Origin: Bacteriovorax sp.
GTDB taxonomy: Bacteria; Bdellovibrionota; Bacteriovoracia; Bacteriovoracales; Bacteriovoracaceae
Length of the DNA stretch: 63,429 bases
Reading direction: 5' to 3'
Assembly (NCBI GenBank): GCA_014377485.1
Contig: JACMPM010000011.1
Coordinates: 1-63,429, forward strand
Within the stretch, counting starts at the first letter, position 1. Every line of letters begins with the position of its first letter. A model generated the notes under the pieces. That model was not told the DNA's origin. It worked only from the letters and a program-made list of their open reading frames with translations, and did not search any database. The position numbers and the translations under genes are program-made. Positions 18,594 through 28,091 of this stretch are shown here, piece after piece.

Positions 18594-18643
18594 TAATTAA
18601 CCAAATTTGAATTGCATAAAAAATATTATAATTAATATAAGAA

Positions 18644-18690
18644 AGGCCCTTAAATTCGTAAAATAATTCGAATTCAAGGGCCTCTTTTTT
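18644..18690 (+). terminator. Intrinsic terminator between rpmF and fabH
   Basis: AGGCCCTTAAATTCG (18644-18658) pairs with CGAATTCAAGGGCCT (18669-18683) over 15 positions with one mismatch, around a 10-base loop, and is followed by a run of T. It should stop most transcription from rpmF, so fabH needs its own promoter or partial read-through. Confidence 0.88.
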
Positions 18691-18712
18691 TATACCGAAC
18701 AGGACAGTTAAA

Positions 18713-19714
18713 ATGAAAACCTATGAAGTTAAAGTTCTAGGAACTGGGATGTACGCTCCAAAAAAAATCCTTACTAATGTTGATTTAGAAAGCATTGTTG
18801 AAACGGACGCCCAATGGATTTTTGAACGAACTGGAATTCAAGAAAGACATATTTGTTCAACTGAAGGCGGAGAATTTCCTACAGATATGGCCCTGAATGC
18901 CACTCTCGATGCTCTTAAAGCAGCCAACCTCGTTCCCAATGATATCGATTTAATTCTTTTTGGTACTTGTACTCCCGATGTAAAACTTCCCAATTCAGCT
19001 TCTATACTTCAGGTAAAACTTGGGATCACTAATAATTGTGCTTGTCTTGATATCGCAGCTGCCTGCTCTGGTTTCATTTACGGATTTAATATGGCCTCGG
19101 CGATGATTAAAACTGGAATGATTAAAAATGCATTGATCGTAGGATCAGAAATGCTCTCTCGCGAAGTGAACTGGAAAGACCGCAATACTTGCATTCTTTT
19201 TGGAGACGGTTGTGGCGTAGCTCTTATCGGCCGCGCAGAAGAAGGTTCAGAATCTAAAATTTATTCTAGTGTTTTAAATGCCGATGGAACTGGAGGAGAA
19301 TTCTTCGACCAACCTATCGGTGGTGCTGTTACTCCCCTTACTGCTGAGCATATTGAAGCTGGAGCTCATTATATGCAAATGAAGGGTAAAGAAATGTTTA
19401 AAGTAGCAACTAGAACTCTGGCAGAAAATGCTCAGAAAGTTATTACTGAAGCTGGTCTTTCACTCGAAGATGTTGATTGGGTTGTTCCTCATCAGGCCAA
19501 TATTAGAATTATCGAAACGACTGCAAAATTAATCGGTATCGGAATGGATAAAATGATCGTCAATATCCATAAGTACGGAAATACCTCTGCTGCTACTGTG
19601 CCAATTGCTTTTCATGAAGCCATTATGGACGGAAGAATTAAACGTGGTGACGTTGTTCTCTTTGATGCTTTTGGTGCTGGCTTAACAGCTGGAGCGACAC
19701 TTCTAAAGTATTGA
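18713..19714 (+). CDS. fabH: Beta-ketoacyl-ACP synthase III
   Basis: Starts fatty-acid synthesis by condensing acetyl-CoA with malonyl-ACP. The 333-residue protein has the Cys-His-Asn triad: Cys118 in DIAAACSGF, His in VVPHQANIRI and Asn in GNTSAATVP. It begins the cluster fabH-fabD-fabG-acpP-fabF. In many bacteria plsX separates rpmF from fabH; here the space holds only a terminator. The motif C-S-G-F around the active Cys is typical of acetyl-CoA-using enzymes. Confidence 0.96.
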   Translation: MKTYEVKVLGTGMYAPKKILTNVDLESIVETDAQWIFERTGIQERHICSTEGGEFPTDMALNATLDALKAANLVPNDIDLILFGTCTPDVKLPNSASILQVKLGITNNCACLDIAAACSGFIYGFNMASAMIKTGMIKNALIVGSEMLSREVNWKDRNTCILFGDGCGVALIGRAEEGSESKIYSSVLNADGTGGEFFDQPIGGAVTPLTAEHIEAGAHYMQMKGKEMFKVATRTLAENAQKVITEAGLSLEDVDWVVPHQANIRIIETTAKLIGIGMDKMIVNIHKYGNTSAATVPIAFHEAIMDGRIKRGDVVLFDAFGAGLTAGATLLKY

Positions 19715-19748
19715 GAAAAATAAAAATTTCAAAAACAAGGAATTGTTC

Positions 19749-20696
19749 ATGGTAAAATCGGTAACATTACTTTTTCCCGGACAAGGATCTCAATATGTCG
19801 GAATGGGAAGAGATCTTGATCATACTCTCTTTGATAAAGGGAATGAGATTTTAGGATTCGACTTAAAAAAATTAATGCACGAAGGTCCGGAAGAAGAATT
19901 GCGACTGACTCATAATACTCAGCCGGCCATTTTAAAACATTCGATCACAATATTTAATCATCTTTGTCCCATATTAGAAAAACACAATGTAAAAATTGAC
20001 CGCGTTCTTGGCCACTCTGTTGGTGAGTACGCTGCTTTAGTTGCGGCAGGTGTTCTTTCTCCTTATGATGCTATTCACGCGGTTCATCTGAGAGGAAAAT
20101 ATATGCAAGAAGCTGTTCCAGTCGGAATGGGAAAGATGTTTGCGATCTTAAAAGTTCCAGCGGACGTTGTGGTTGCTGCTTGTAAAAATGCATCGAAGCC
20201 CGGCTCTGAAGTAATGCCGGCAAACTTTAATGATCCTTCTCAAATTGTTATTTCCGGTGAAAGTGAAGCTTGTCTGAGAGCTGTCAATTGGTTATCAGAA
20301 AATTTTAAAGATGCTCACCGAGCGATGGAATTAAATGTTTCAGCTCCTTTTCACTCGTCATTAATGAAGCCTGCTGCCGATAAACTTAAAGAAGCCTTTG
20401 CTAAATTTAAATGGCATGAAAATAAAATTTCTTATATTGCCAATATTGATGCCACTGAATACTCTGTTGGAACAAATCCAGAAACAATCATCAATAATCT
20501 TTATCATCAGGCGTACGGTCCAGTACTTTGGACCCAATCAATTGAAAAACTTCCTTCAGATACTCTTTGTCTGGAAGTAGGCCCGGGAAAAGTTCTAATG
20601 GGTCTGGTTCGAAAAATTAATAAAGATATAAAGGTCATTACTTTGGATAAAGACGAAGCCTTTATTGAATTAGAAAAATATCTAAAGGAGCAATAA
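19749..20696 (+). CDS. fabD: Malonyl-CoA:ACP transacylase
   Basis: Transfers malonyl from CoA to ACP. The start is the ATG at 19749, with AAGGA seven bases before it, giving 315 residues; an in-frame TTG six bases earlier is less likely. [13 protein letters not shown] lies at residues 8-20, the nucleophile is Ser90 in [10 protein letters not shown], and the catalytic His falls in SAPFHSSLM. It lies between fabH and fabG, three bases before the fabG start. Confidence 0.96.
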   Translation: MVKSVTLLFPGQGSQYVGMGRDLDHTLFDKGNEILGFDLKKLMHEGPEEELRLTHNTQPAILKHSITIFNHLCPILEKHNVKIDRVLGHSVGEYAALVAAGVLSPYDAIHAVHLRGKYMQEAVPVGMGKMFAILKVPADVVVAACKNASKPGSEVMPANFNDPSQIVISGESEACLRAVNWLSENFKDAHRAMELNVSAPFHSSLMKPAADKLKEAFAKFKWHENKISYIANIDATEYSVGTNPETIINNLYHQAYGPVLWTQSIEKLPSDTLCLEVGPGKVLMGLVRKINKDIKVITLDKDEAFIELEKYLKEQ

Positions 20697-20698
20697 GC

Positions 20699-21460
20699 AT
20701 GATCGCAAATTATACCGACCTAAAAGGAAAAACTATTTTAATCACTGGAGCCTCTAGAGGCTTGGGAAGAAAAATGGCCGATGCCTTGGCCACTCAAGGT
20801 GCTCACGTAGTTTTCAATTACCGTGGCGATGAATCAGCTGCCATGACCCTTAAAGAAGAACTAATGAATTTAGGTGCCAGCAATGCAACCGCTTTACTTT
20901 TTGATGTAACTAATACGGCACAAATGAAAGAAGCAGTTGAGAAATTTATTGAGACCAATGGTGCTATAACTGGATTGGTCAATAATGCAGGGATTTCAAA
21001 AGATCAAATCGTTTTAAGAATGAAAGAAGAAGATGTTGTTCAGACAATTAGCACAAACCTCACTTCAGCTATTATGCTGACTCAAATACTTTCTCGTAGT
21101 TTTTTAAAAGCTGAAAATGTTTCTGTCGTTAATATCAGCTCAATCGTTGGACTTATGGGAAATGCATCTCAGATTGCTTATTCAGCCTCTAAAGCAGGCT
21201 TAATTGGATTTACAAAGTCATATGCCAAAGAACTAGCTTCAAGAAATATCCGATGTAATGCAATATGTCCGGGCTTTATCACAACAGATATGACACATGC
21301 CCTCGATGAAAAAGTTAAGGATGCTTACTTAAATACAATCCCACTTAAACGCATGGGCGACCCAGAAGAAGTGGCCAGCCTGGTGTGTTTTTTATTGAGC
21401 AAAGCATCGTCATATATCACTGGCGAAACGATTAAAATTGACGGTGGACTCTATATCTAA
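20699..21460 (+). CDS. fabG: 3-oxoacyl-ACP reductase
   Basis: NADPH-dependent SDR reducing 3-oxoacyl-ACP. The cofactor motif TGASRGLG is at residues 17-24, NNAG at 95-98, and the catalytic set Ser147/148, Tyr161 and Lys165 (YSASK) is intact. The 253-residue length is a few residues above the usual 244-248. GGAG precedes the start. The neighbours fabD and acpP confirm the assignment against other SDRs. Confidence 0.95.
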   Translation: MIANYTDLKGKTILITGASRGLGRKMADALATQGAHVVFNYRGDESAAMTLKEELMNLGASNATALLFDVTNTAQMKEAVEKFIETNGAITGLVNNAGISKDQIVLRMKEEDVVQTISTNLTSAIMLTQILSRSFLKAENVSVVNISSIVGLMGNASQIAYSASKAGLIGFTKSYAKELASRNIRCNAICPGFITTDMTHALDEKVKDAYLNTIPLKRMGDPEEVASLVCFLLSKASSYITGETIKIDGGLYI

Positions 21461-21498
21461 TAAAACTATTACTTATTTGAATAATTCAGGAGTTATTA

Positions 21499-21726
21499 AT
21501 GAAAGACAAGGTAATCAAACTTATCAGCGACGCAACTAAAATTGATATTTCTAAAATCAATCTTGAAACTAGTTTCGTTGACGACCTTAATCTCGATTCA
21601 CTAGATATCGTTGAATTGATGATGAAAATGGAAGATGAATTCGGTGTAGAAATTCCTGAAGAAGATGCTGAAGGACTTAAGACGGTAAAAGATATCGTCA
21701 CTTATTTAGAAAAGAAACAAGCCTAA
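21499..21726 (+). CDS. acpP: Acyl carrier protein
   Basis: A 75-residue acidic protein carrying growing acyl chains on 4'-phosphopantetheine attached to Ser34 in the DSLD motif. The helix-II sequence DSLDIVELMMKMEDEFG is characteristic. CAGGAG precedes the ATG. A hairpin just after its stop (21742) lies before fabF, so acpP can be made in excess over fabF, as is common. Besides fatty-acid synthase, it may supply the LuxE/LuxC-like enzymes at 55-59 kb, but that is speculation. Confidence 0.97.
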   Translation: MKDKVIKLISDATKIDISKINLETSFVDDLNLDSLDIVELMMKMEDEFGVEIPEEDAEGLKTVKDIVTYLEKKQA

Positions 21727-21741
21727 TTTATAAAAGATATG

Positions 21742-21761
21742 AAGGCCCCTAACGGGGCCTT
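21742..21761 (+). terminator. Intrinsic terminator/attenuator between acpP and fabF
   Basis: AAGGCCCC-TAAC-GGGGCCTT is a perfect eight-pair stem followed by TGTTGTTTT. The T-tract is interrupted, so termination may be partial; that would lower fabF relative to acpP while keeping one operon. Confidence 0.75.
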
Positions 21762-21784
21762 TGTTGTTTTACGGGAGTGTAATC

Positions 21785-23068
21785 ATGGTGGCCCAAACAA
21801 ATCTAAAAACTATACAGGTTAATAGAGTCGCTATTACCGGAATGGGAATGATCTCAGGTCTTGGCCACTCACTCAAGGAAACCTGGGCTAATAGCATCGC
21901 GGGTAAATCAGGCGTCAGCCTTATTGAACAAGCAAACACAGAATTAATGGTTACTAAAATTGCTGGAGAAGTAAAAAACTTTTCTATAGCAGAACATATA
22001 ATGGAAGCTAAAGAAGCTGGGCGCTACGATCGTTTTATTCACTTTGCTATGCACTCGGCATACGAAGCGCTAAATGATGCAGGATTAATTACCGATCACC
22101 AAATGAATGACACATACGAATCCCACCGAATGGGAAGTATTATGGGTGTAGGTATTGGTGGTTTTCCCGAGATTGAGCGAACTGCTCACATCATGTTTGA
22201 TAAAGGACCTAAAAGAGTTTCTCCGTTTTTTATTCCTGCAGTTATCCCAAATATGGCAACTGGATTAATTTCAATTCGCTTTGGACTAAAAGGTTTAAAT
22301 TATACTATTTCATCTGCTTGTGCTTCATCTGCTCACGCTCTGACAGCAGCATGCTACGAAATTATGTTTGGTCGCCAGGATATAATGATCAGCGGTGGTT
22401 CTGAAGCCGTTGTGGGTGCTCTTGGAATGTCAGGGTTCATGACAATGAAAGCTCTTTCTCGACGTAACGATGAACCTCAAAGGGCCTCTCGTCCATTTGA
22501 TATTGGTCGAGATGGATTTGTTTTAGGTGAGGGGGCCGGAATTTTAGTTTTAGAAAATTACGATAAAGCAGTTGCTCGTGGTGCAAAAATTTACGCTGAG
22601 ATTGTAGGTCACGGCGCTACTTCTGATGCTCATCATATTACAGCTCCACACCCAGAAGGTGACGGTGCTTTTAACAGTATGAAAATGGCCGTAGAAAATG
22701 CAGGAATTAATTTCAATGAAATTGGATATGTAAATGCACACGGGACTTCAACTCCACTCGGAGATATTGGAGAAACAAAAGCGATTAAGAGAACTTTTGG
22801 TGATCATTCTAAAAATCTTTTAGTTTCTTCCACAAAATCTATGACTGGTCATCTGCTTGGGGCAGCTGGTGGAATTGAAACTATTTATTGTGCAATGGCC
22901 TTGCATACAGGAATTATTCCTCCGACTATCAATCTTGAAAATCAGGATCCTGAGTGCGATTTAAATTACGTTCCAAATAAGGCAGTAAAAGCAGATATTA
23001 AATATGCCCTGAACAATTCATTTGGATTTGGCGGAACTAACTCATCATTAGTTTTAAAAAAGGTATAA
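21785..23068 (+). CDS. fabF: Beta-ketoacyl-ACP synthase II
   Basis: Elongating condensing enzyme. The ATG at 21785 has GGGAG seven bases before it and gives 427 residues; the frame is open eight codons further, into the terminator, which argues against the earlier start. The active Cys is Cys179 in SSACASSAH; the two catalytic His residues lie in NAHGTSTPLGD and TKSMTGHLLGAAG. GlyA begins three bases after its stop. Confidence 0.95.
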   Translation: MVAQTNLKTIQVNRVAITGMGMISGLGHSLKETWANSIAGKSGVSLIEQANTELMVTKIAGEVKNFSIAEHIMEAKEAGRYDRFIHFAMHSAYEALNDAGLITDHQMNDTYESHRMGSIMGVGIGGFPEIERTAHIMFDKGPKRVSPFFIPAVIPNMATGLISIRFGLKGLNYTISSACASSAHALTAACYEIMFGRQDIMISGGSEAVVGALGMSGFMTMKALSRRNDEPQRASRPFDIGRDGFVLGEGAGILVLENYDKAVARGAKIYAEIVGHGATSDAHHITAPHPEGDGAFNSMKMAVENAGINFNEIGYVNAHGTSTPLGDIGETKAIKRTFGDHSKNLLVSSTKSMTGHLLGAAGGIETIYCAMALHTGIIPPTINLENQDPECDLNYVPNKAVKADIKYALNNSFGFGGTNSSLVLKKV

Positions 23069-23071
23069 AAT

Positions 23072-24325
23072 ATGTTTCACAAAGACTCATCAAAACTTGA
23101 ATCAATGGATCCGGAAATTTTTGGAATCATAGAACTTGAAAGAGCTCGCCAGGAAGATGGTTTAGAGTTGATTGCTTCTGAAAATTACACCAGCCCGGCA
23201 GTAATGCAGGCTCAAGGTTCAATCCTTACAAATAAATATGCTGAAGGTCTTCCCAATAAGCGTTACTACGGCGGCTGCGAATTTGTAGATCTTGCAGAAA
23301 CACTTGCTATCGAGCGAGTGAATAAACTTTTCAATTCTAAGTTTGCCAATGTTCAAGCTCACTCCGGTTCTCAGGCCAATATGGGTGCATATTTTTCTAT
23401 GCTTGAATACGGCGACAAAGTTTTAGGAATGAGTTTATCAGAAGGTGGCCACCTTACTCATGGCTCTGCTGTAAACTTCTCAGGAAAACTTTTCAAATTT
23501 TCTTCTTATGGATTAAATCCTGAAACAGAAAGACTTGATTATAATATGATTCGTGAAACAGCTTTGGCATCTCGTCCTAAGCTAATCGTGGCCGGAGCTT
23601 CAGCTTACGCCCGTGAAATTGATTTTAAAATCTTTAGAGAAATTGCTGATGAAGTCGGTGCTCTTTTGATGGTTGACATGGCCCATATCGCAGGATTGGT
23701 AGCAGCAGGATTGCATAATTCTCCAATTCCTTATGCTCATGTAACAACATCTACGACTCATAAAACTCTTCGCGGACCGCGCGGAGGACTTATTTTAACG
23801 AATGATGAAGACCTGTTTAAAAAATTAAACTCGAATATTTTTCCGGGTATTCAAGGTGGACCTCTTGAGCACGTGATTGCTGGAAAGGCAGTTGCTTTCA
23901 AAGAAGCACTTGACCCAACATTCGTGACTTATCAAAAACAAGTTCTCGCCAATTCAAAAGCGCTTGCGGCTTCTTTAATTGATCTTGGAATTGGATTAGT
24001 AAGCGGTGGAACTGATAATCACCTTGTACTTTTAAAAACAGATTCTGTTGGACTCTCAGGTAAAGATGCGGAAAAAGCTCTTGAGCACGCAGGGATTACT
24101 TGTAATAAAAATATGATTCCAGGTGATAAACGCTCTCCATTCATCACGTCTGGTATTCGTTTAGGAACTCCCGCCATTACGACACGTGGACTGACTGCTA
24201 ACCATATGGTGATACTGGCAAATTGGATTCACCAGGCCCTTACCAATAGTAAAAATGAAGAAGTGCTAAAAAATATTAAAAATCAAGTTCTAGAACTTTG
24301 TAGAACATTTCCGGTATACAAATAA
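23072..24325 (+). CDS. glyA: Serine hydroxymethyltransferase
   Basis: PLP enzyme converting serine and tetrahydrofolate to glycine and 5,10-methylene-THF. The PLP lysine is Lys231 in [15 protein letters not shown]; other family motifs are [10 protein letters not shown] (32-41) and [15 protein letters not shown]. The 417-residue length is standard. It is followed three bases later by nrdR, a common gene order (glyA-nrdR-nusB). Confidence 0.96.
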   Translation: MFHKDSSKLESMDPEIFGIIELERARQEDGLELIASENYTSPAVMQAQGSILTNKYAEGLPNKRYYGGCEFVDLAETLAIERVNKLFNSKFANVQAHSGSQANMGAYFSMLEYGDKVLGMSLSEGGHLTHGSAVNFSGKLFKFSSYGLNPETERLDYNMIRETALASRPKLIVAGASAYAREIDFKIFREIADEVGALLMVDMAHIAGLVAAGLHNSPIPYAHVTTSTTHKTLRGPRGGLILTNDEDLFKKLNSNIFPGIQGGPLEHVIAGKAVAFKEALDPTFVTYQKQVLANSKALAASLIDLGIGLVSGGTDNHLVLLKTDSVGLSGKDAEKALEHAGITCNKNMIPGDKRSPFITSGIRLGTPAITTRGLTANHMVILANWIHQALTNSKNEEVLKNIKNQVLELCRTFPVYK

Positions 24326-24328
24326 TAT

Positions 24329-24826
24329 ATGCATTGCCCTAGTTGTAACGCCCAGGACACGAGAGTTATCGATTCAAGAATGCTTCTTGAAGAGAACTCT
24401 GTTCGCCGTCGCCGCAAATGTGATGCGTGTGAAATGCGTTTTACAACTTACGAGAATATTCATATTCAAATGCCGTTGATAGTTAAGAAAGATGGTCGTC
24501 GCGAAAATTATAATCGTGAAAAAATCATGAAAGGTTTAAAAAAAGCCTGTCAAAAAAGACCGATATCAATTGATGATATTAATTTAATGATTAACGGAGT
24601 TGAGAAGTCACTTCTAGAACTTTCTCAAACCGAAGCCTTAGCATCAGATCTTGGTGAAATCATCATGGATCATTTAAAGAAACTGGACCGAGTTTCTTAT
24701 GTACGATTTGCTTCATTTTACTGGGACTACCAGGACATTGAAGATTTTGTATACGGTCTAGTCAACAATCTCCACTCAGAAAAATCTATTAGTGATAAAG
24801 GTGAAAAACGTGAATTCCAATACTAG
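24329..24826 (+). CDS. nrdR: Transcriptional repressor NrdR
   Basis: Nucleotide-sensing repressor of ribonucleotide reductase genes. It has the N-terminal zinc ribbon (Cys3, Cys6, Cys31, Cys34), the RRRRKCDAC segment that contacts DNA, and the ATP-cone starting at KKDGRRENYNREKI (about 51-64). At 165 residues it has about ten more than usual at the C-terminus. It overlaps nusB by 17 bases if nusB starts at 24810. No NrdR box was found by eye in the window, and no nrd gene lies here. Confidence 0.95.
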   Translation: MHCPSCNAQDTRVIDSRMLLEENSVRRRRKCDACEMRFTTYENIHIQMPLIVKKDGRRENYNREKIMKGLKKACQKRPISIDDINLMINGVEKSLLELSQTEALASDLGEIIMDHLKKLDRVSYVRFASFYWDYQDIEDFVYGLVNNLHSEKSISDKGEKREFQY

Positions 24827-25304
24827 TAAACCAGTAAAAAGATCTGTAGGCAGAGAATACGCCTTCAAATTTATATACAAACATTTACTTTCAGATTTTA
24901 TTAAAGAAAAAAATCAAATCATCAGTGATACAAAATCTTTTGAAGACGCTCTTGCAATGTTTGATAAGTCTTATTATGAAGAAGACATTGAACATCCAGA
25001 TAATGTGATCGATCTTCACACTAAGACTTTTGCACGCGATCTAATCTTAGGATCTCTTCGTCATGAAGAAGAAAACTCAGAATTGATTGAGAAATACTTA
25101 TCTACCGGCAATCTGCAAAAAGTGGATCGCATGAATTTAGCGGTTCTCTTGCTTGGTGCCTATGAAATCAGAAACGATAAAAAGACCTCTCCAAGTATTT
25201 TCATCAATGAGTATGTTAATATTGCCAAGAAATATTGTCCTAACGACTCTCAAGGTTTTATTAATAGTATCCTAGACAAGCTTGCAAAAGATCATGCCGT
25301 CTAG
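24810..25304 (+). CDS. nusB: Transcription antitermination protein NusB
   Basis: Component of rRNA antitermination complexes with NusE (S10). The C-terminal half shows the NusB pattern (VDRMNLAVLLLGAYEI, SIFINEYVNIAKKY, FINSILDKLAKD) and the N-terminus has the Arg-rich start KPVKRSVGREYAFKF. Three in-frame GTG codons (24792, 24801, 24810) are possible starts; the last has AAGGTG six bases before it and fits best, giving 164 residues. The usual rib genes between nrdR and nusB are absent. Confidence 0.9.
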   Translation: MNSNTSKPVKRSVGREYAFKFIYKHLLSDFIKEKNQIISDTKSFEDALAMFDKSYYEEDIEHPDNVIDLHTKTFARDLILGSLRHEEENSELIEKYLSTGNLQKVDRMNLAVLLLGAYEIRNDKKTSPSIFINEYVNIAKKYCPNDSQGFINSILDKLAKDHAV

Positions 25305-25728
25305 AGTTGATACAAATCTCAAAACTGTTATTGACCAATTCACACCTGATATTCTGGGAGTGTTTTGGATTACCAATGCAGAACTAAGCCGAAACTTGTT
25401 GGGTTTTGATGAATTCAATTATCTCTTTGATGGATTGATCTCCCAATATCTTTACGGTCAAACAAAAGAGAATTCAGAAATTCATCCCGACAGATCAAAT
25501 GTTTTTTTCACGTTGAATTTTAATCAAAAACTTTTTTTAGCACATTTAAAAATGCATAGTGAAATTGCGGGCGTGCTGGATGATCAGATAGCTTTGCTAC
25601 AAGAAAATAAAAATGGTGATAGGAAAAAGATTTTACTTTTCAATCAAACTCAAAAGAACTGGGGTAGCGATCTTCAAAAACGCTACCCACAATTTGAGTT
25701 TATCAACTTAGAACTTTCAAATATCTGA
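25294..25728 (+). CDS. Hypothetical protein, 144 aa
   Basis: No family recognised. It is a soluble protein of 144 residues, without signal peptide, beginning at ATG 25294 (a TTG at 25282 would add four residues). It overlaps the 3' end of nusB by 11 bases, so it is co-translated with it. The sequence has a helical first half and an ending QKRYPQFEFINLEL that looks like a Rossmann-type strand. Its position suggests only that it is made together with GlyA, NrdR and NusB. Confidence 0.65.
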   Translation: MPSRVDTNLKTVIDQFTPDILGVFWITNAELSRNLLGFDEFNYLFDGLISQYLYGQTKENSEIHPDRSNVFFTLNFNQKLFLAHLKMHSEIAGVLDDQIALLQENKNGDRKKILLFNQTQKNWGSDLQKRYPQFEFINLELSNI

Positions 25729-25733
25729 AATTT

Positions 25734-26531
25734 CTATGGTAAAGCACAAATATAAGTTACCCATGATTCACAGTTCTCTGCTTTAAGAGACTGCTTGAAT
25801 ACTCCATTGCCAGTACCATCTTTATCTACGCCTTCCCAATAAATAAGTGTTTCAGAAAAGCCGGCGTCTTTAAGAATATCCAGGAGTTCGCGGGCGTCCC
25901 ACATGCGCCAATCGTATTTAAAAACTTTTTCATGCTTCACTTGATCTTTGTGAGTTTTGAAATGGATATAATAAAGAACATCTGCTGTGAGTGGGTTGTA
26001 TTTATCGCAATCCCAGTAATAGGTATGAGACTTATGTTTTACAGATTCTTCCAATGGTTTTCTAGTTTCAGTTCCACCGAAAAGATCGATAAAAAAGGCT
26101 CCGTCTTTTTTGAGGTGTTTTTTGACTTGAGTAAAATATTTTACGAGGTCAGCTCTTTGTTTAAATAAAAAATAAGAGAAGTTAAAAGCAACGATGACAT
26201 CTGTTTTAAAATCGTAACTGGCCATTACGTTCCCAAGAATAAATTCCATCCTTGTTTGTTCTTCTTCATCGAGTTTAAATAAATGGTTTTGTACTCCATA
26301 AGAAATGGGTTCCATATCAAGATCAATTCCATGAGCTTTGTGCTTTTTACTTTGAGCAACCCATGCACACGCCATTGATCCAGTCCCGCAAAAATCTTCG
26401 CGCAAGACTAATGGTTCTTTGCCTCGGATTTTTTTGAATTCGCGATTAATAAACGCAATATCTGCTTCTGGGTTTTGAACAGAACCTTCATAAAGAACAT
26501 ACTTTTCATCGCGGGTTAACTTCTTGGCCAT
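25734..26531 (-). CDS. Class I SAM-dependent methyltransferase
   Basis: A 265-residue cytoplasmic protein with a Rossmann-type methyltransferase core. The SAM motif is EDFCGTGSMACAWV, a G-x-G with Cys in place of the first Gly, then the acidic end of strand 2 (GIDLDMEP), and DVIVAFNFSYFLFKQRADL and KKDGAFFIDLFGG as motifs IV and VI. The substrate cannot be predicted. AAGGA lies eight bases before the ATG. It is the last of three leftward genes (greB, DUF6165-like, this one). Confidence 0.85.
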   Translation of the reverse strand: MAKKLTRDEKYVLYEGSVQNPEADIAFINREFKKIRGKEPLVLREDFCGTGSMACAWVAQSKKHKAHGIDLDMEPISYGVQNHLFKLDEEEQTRMEFILGNVMASYDFKTDVIVAFNFSYFLFKQRADLVKYFTQVKKHLKKDGAFFIDLFGGTETRKPLEESVKHKSHTYYWDCDKYNPLTADVLYYIHFKTHKDQVKHEKVFKYDWRMWDARELLDILKDAGFSETLIYWEGVDKDGTGNGVFKQSLKAENCESWVTYICALP

Positions 26532-26542
26532 GGATTTTTTCC

Positions 26543-26923
26543 TTAATATTCTTTGTAAGACTTGACCTCAACGAGGCCTGATTTATAAATTGTGTTAATA
26601 GTATTTTTTCTATTGAAGCGTTCATCGTTAGTTATATACACTAGGCGGGCAATTTCAATAAATTCTTGATTAAAAATTTTAGTGCGTTCAAATTCGCGAA
26701 TATCATCTTCAATTTTCCACAAAGTTAAGTTGATATCAATCATCTCGTTTAGGTGGTGCTCGATATCGACAAGATTTAGCGAATGAAGCGCTGTCGAAAG
26801 TGCAAACTCTTCTTTTTTAATGTGAGCAAGCTTTATTGGGTCTTCAATTTTTTGAAGTTTAATTCTTAAAATAGAAAGCTTATCTACCAGTTCCCCTAAA
26901 GAAATTTCACATTGTATATTCAT
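26543..26923 (-). CDS. DUF6165-like small protein
   Basis: A 126-residue helical protein. The opening MNIQCEISLGELVDKLSILR and the following pattern of alternating charged and Leu/Ile residues resemble proteins of the DUF6165 family, often found near sugar or glycosyltransferase genes in other bacteria; the function is unknown. It lies five bases after greB and 11 bases before the methyltransferase, so the three genes form one transcription unit. The family assignment is by recall of the N-terminal motif only. Confidence 0.65.
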   Translation of the reverse strand: MNIQCEISLGELVDKLSILRIKLQKIEDPIKLAHIKKEEFALSTALHSLNLVDIEHHLNEMIDINLTLWKIEDDIREFERTKIFNQEFIEIARLVYITNDERFNRKNTINTIYKSGLVEVKSYKEY

Positions 26924-26928
26924 ATGAC

Positions 26929-27444
26929 CTAATTAATTTCTCGATAGATTATTTCCAAAATTTCGTAGGTGATGACACCCTTCGGAGTTCGGACCTCGAT
27001 TGTATCATTAACCTCCTTCCCTATCAAAGAACTTCCGATAGGAGAGCGCCAACTAATAAATCCTTTTTTGGTATCGATCTCATCAACCCCCACAATCGCT
27101 ATCAACTTTGTTACACCCTCTTCATCGGAAATTTCAACGCTGGCTCCAAACTGAACTTTATTTGTCGTTGTGGCTGCGGGATCAACTATAACAGCAAGGT
27201 CAATTCTCTGAGTTAGAAAGCGAACTCGTCTATCTATCTCTCTAAGTCTTTTTTTACCGTATATATAATCGGCATTTTCCGATCGATCCCCATTCCCTGC
27301 TGCCCAGGCGACAGTTTTAGTAACCTCGGGACGTTCAATTCTGGCAAGTTGATGAAGTTCCTCTTGAAGTTTAGATAAACCTTTAGGAGTTATATAGTTT
27401 TTCTCTTTTAGTTTAGCTGTGGGTTTTTCTGTTGATTTATTCAT
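26929..27444 (-). CDS. greB: Transcription elongation factor GreB
   Basis: Rescues backtracked RNA polymerase by stimulating transcript cleavage. The N-terminal coiled coil contains YITPKGLSKLQEEL and the catalytic-tip acidic pair in NGDRSENADYIYGKKRLREID, the GreB rather than GreA form; the C-terminal FKBP-like domain has SPIGSSLIGKEVND. With the ATG at 27444 it has 171 residues, about 13 more than E. coli GreB, the excess being a Lys-rich N-terminus. A GTG nine bases earlier is an alternative. It is divergent from def. Confidence 0.92.
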   Translation of the reverse strand: MNKSTEKPTAKLKEKNYITPKGLSKLQEELHQLARIERPEVTKTVAWAAGNGDRSENADYIYGKKRLREIDRRVRFLTQRIDLAVIVDPAATTTNKVQFGASVEISDEEGVTKLIAIVGVDEIDTKKGFISWRSPIGSSLIGKEVNDTIEVRTPKGVITYEILEIIYREIN

Positions 27445-27533
27445 TCGTGTCACAAGATTTTAATTGTCCTCAGTTTACTCTATTCATCTAATTATGCTAA
27501 TAATTATTAAGGACCATGAACAAGAGGATAAGT

Positions 27534-28091
27534 ATGACAGCAAGACCAGTTATTCGCATGGGACACCCAACTCTCAGACAAACTGCAGAACCAGTAATTT
27601 TATCCGAAATAAGCACTCCTGAGTTCAAAGAACTCTTGGCAAATTTGTATGACACGATGAAAGTCGAAGGTGGAATTGGCATTGCAGCTCCACAAATAAA
27701 TGTATCAAAACAAGTTACTTTGATTGAACTTCCGGCCAACAATGAACGATATGGAACTCTCGAATCTTCCCCGCTTTTCATCATTATTAATCCTGAAATT
27801 ACAATTATAGATTCTGAGCTTCAAGGATTTTGGGAAGGATGTTTATCAGTGCCGGGCATCCGGGGATTTGTGGAACGTCCTCGAGTTGTGCAAATAAATT
27901 ATACTGATGAATTAGGCGAGCAAAAACAATTTATCGCAGAAAATTTCTTAGCGACTGTTTTTCAACATGAGCTGGATCATCTTTTTGGAAAACTTTATAT
28001 CGACAGGATAACTGATACAACTAGGATTAGTTTTCTCGATGAGTTCAATGAATTTAACAGTGTTAAAAAAGAAGATACGCTTGAAGAATAA
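27534..28091 (+). CDS. def: Peptide deformylase
   Basis: Metalloenzyme removing the formyl group from nascent proteins. All three motifs are intact: GIGIAAPQ (47-54), EGCLSVPG with metal ligand Cys103, and QHELDH (144-149) with the two His ligands and the catalytic Glu. The ATG at 27534 is preceded by GAGGATAAGT; an upstream ATG at 27516 would add six residues but its AAGGA is only three bases away. It overlaps trmO by about 11 bases. Confidence 0.95.
   Translation: MTARPVIRMGHPTLRQTAEPVILSEISTPEFKELLANLYDTMKVEGGIGIAAPQINVSKQVTLIELPANNERYGTLESSPLFIIINPEITIIDSELQGFWEGCLSVPGIRGFVERPRVVQINYTDELGEQKQFIAENFLATVFQHELDHLFGKLYIDRITDTTRISFLDEFNEFNSVKKEDTLEE

Noticed and set aside
18620-18640. TATAAT-like box after rpmF as the fabH promoter
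   Set aside because: It lies before the strong terminator at 18644 and has no -35 at proper distance, so a transcript from it would be stopped before fabH.
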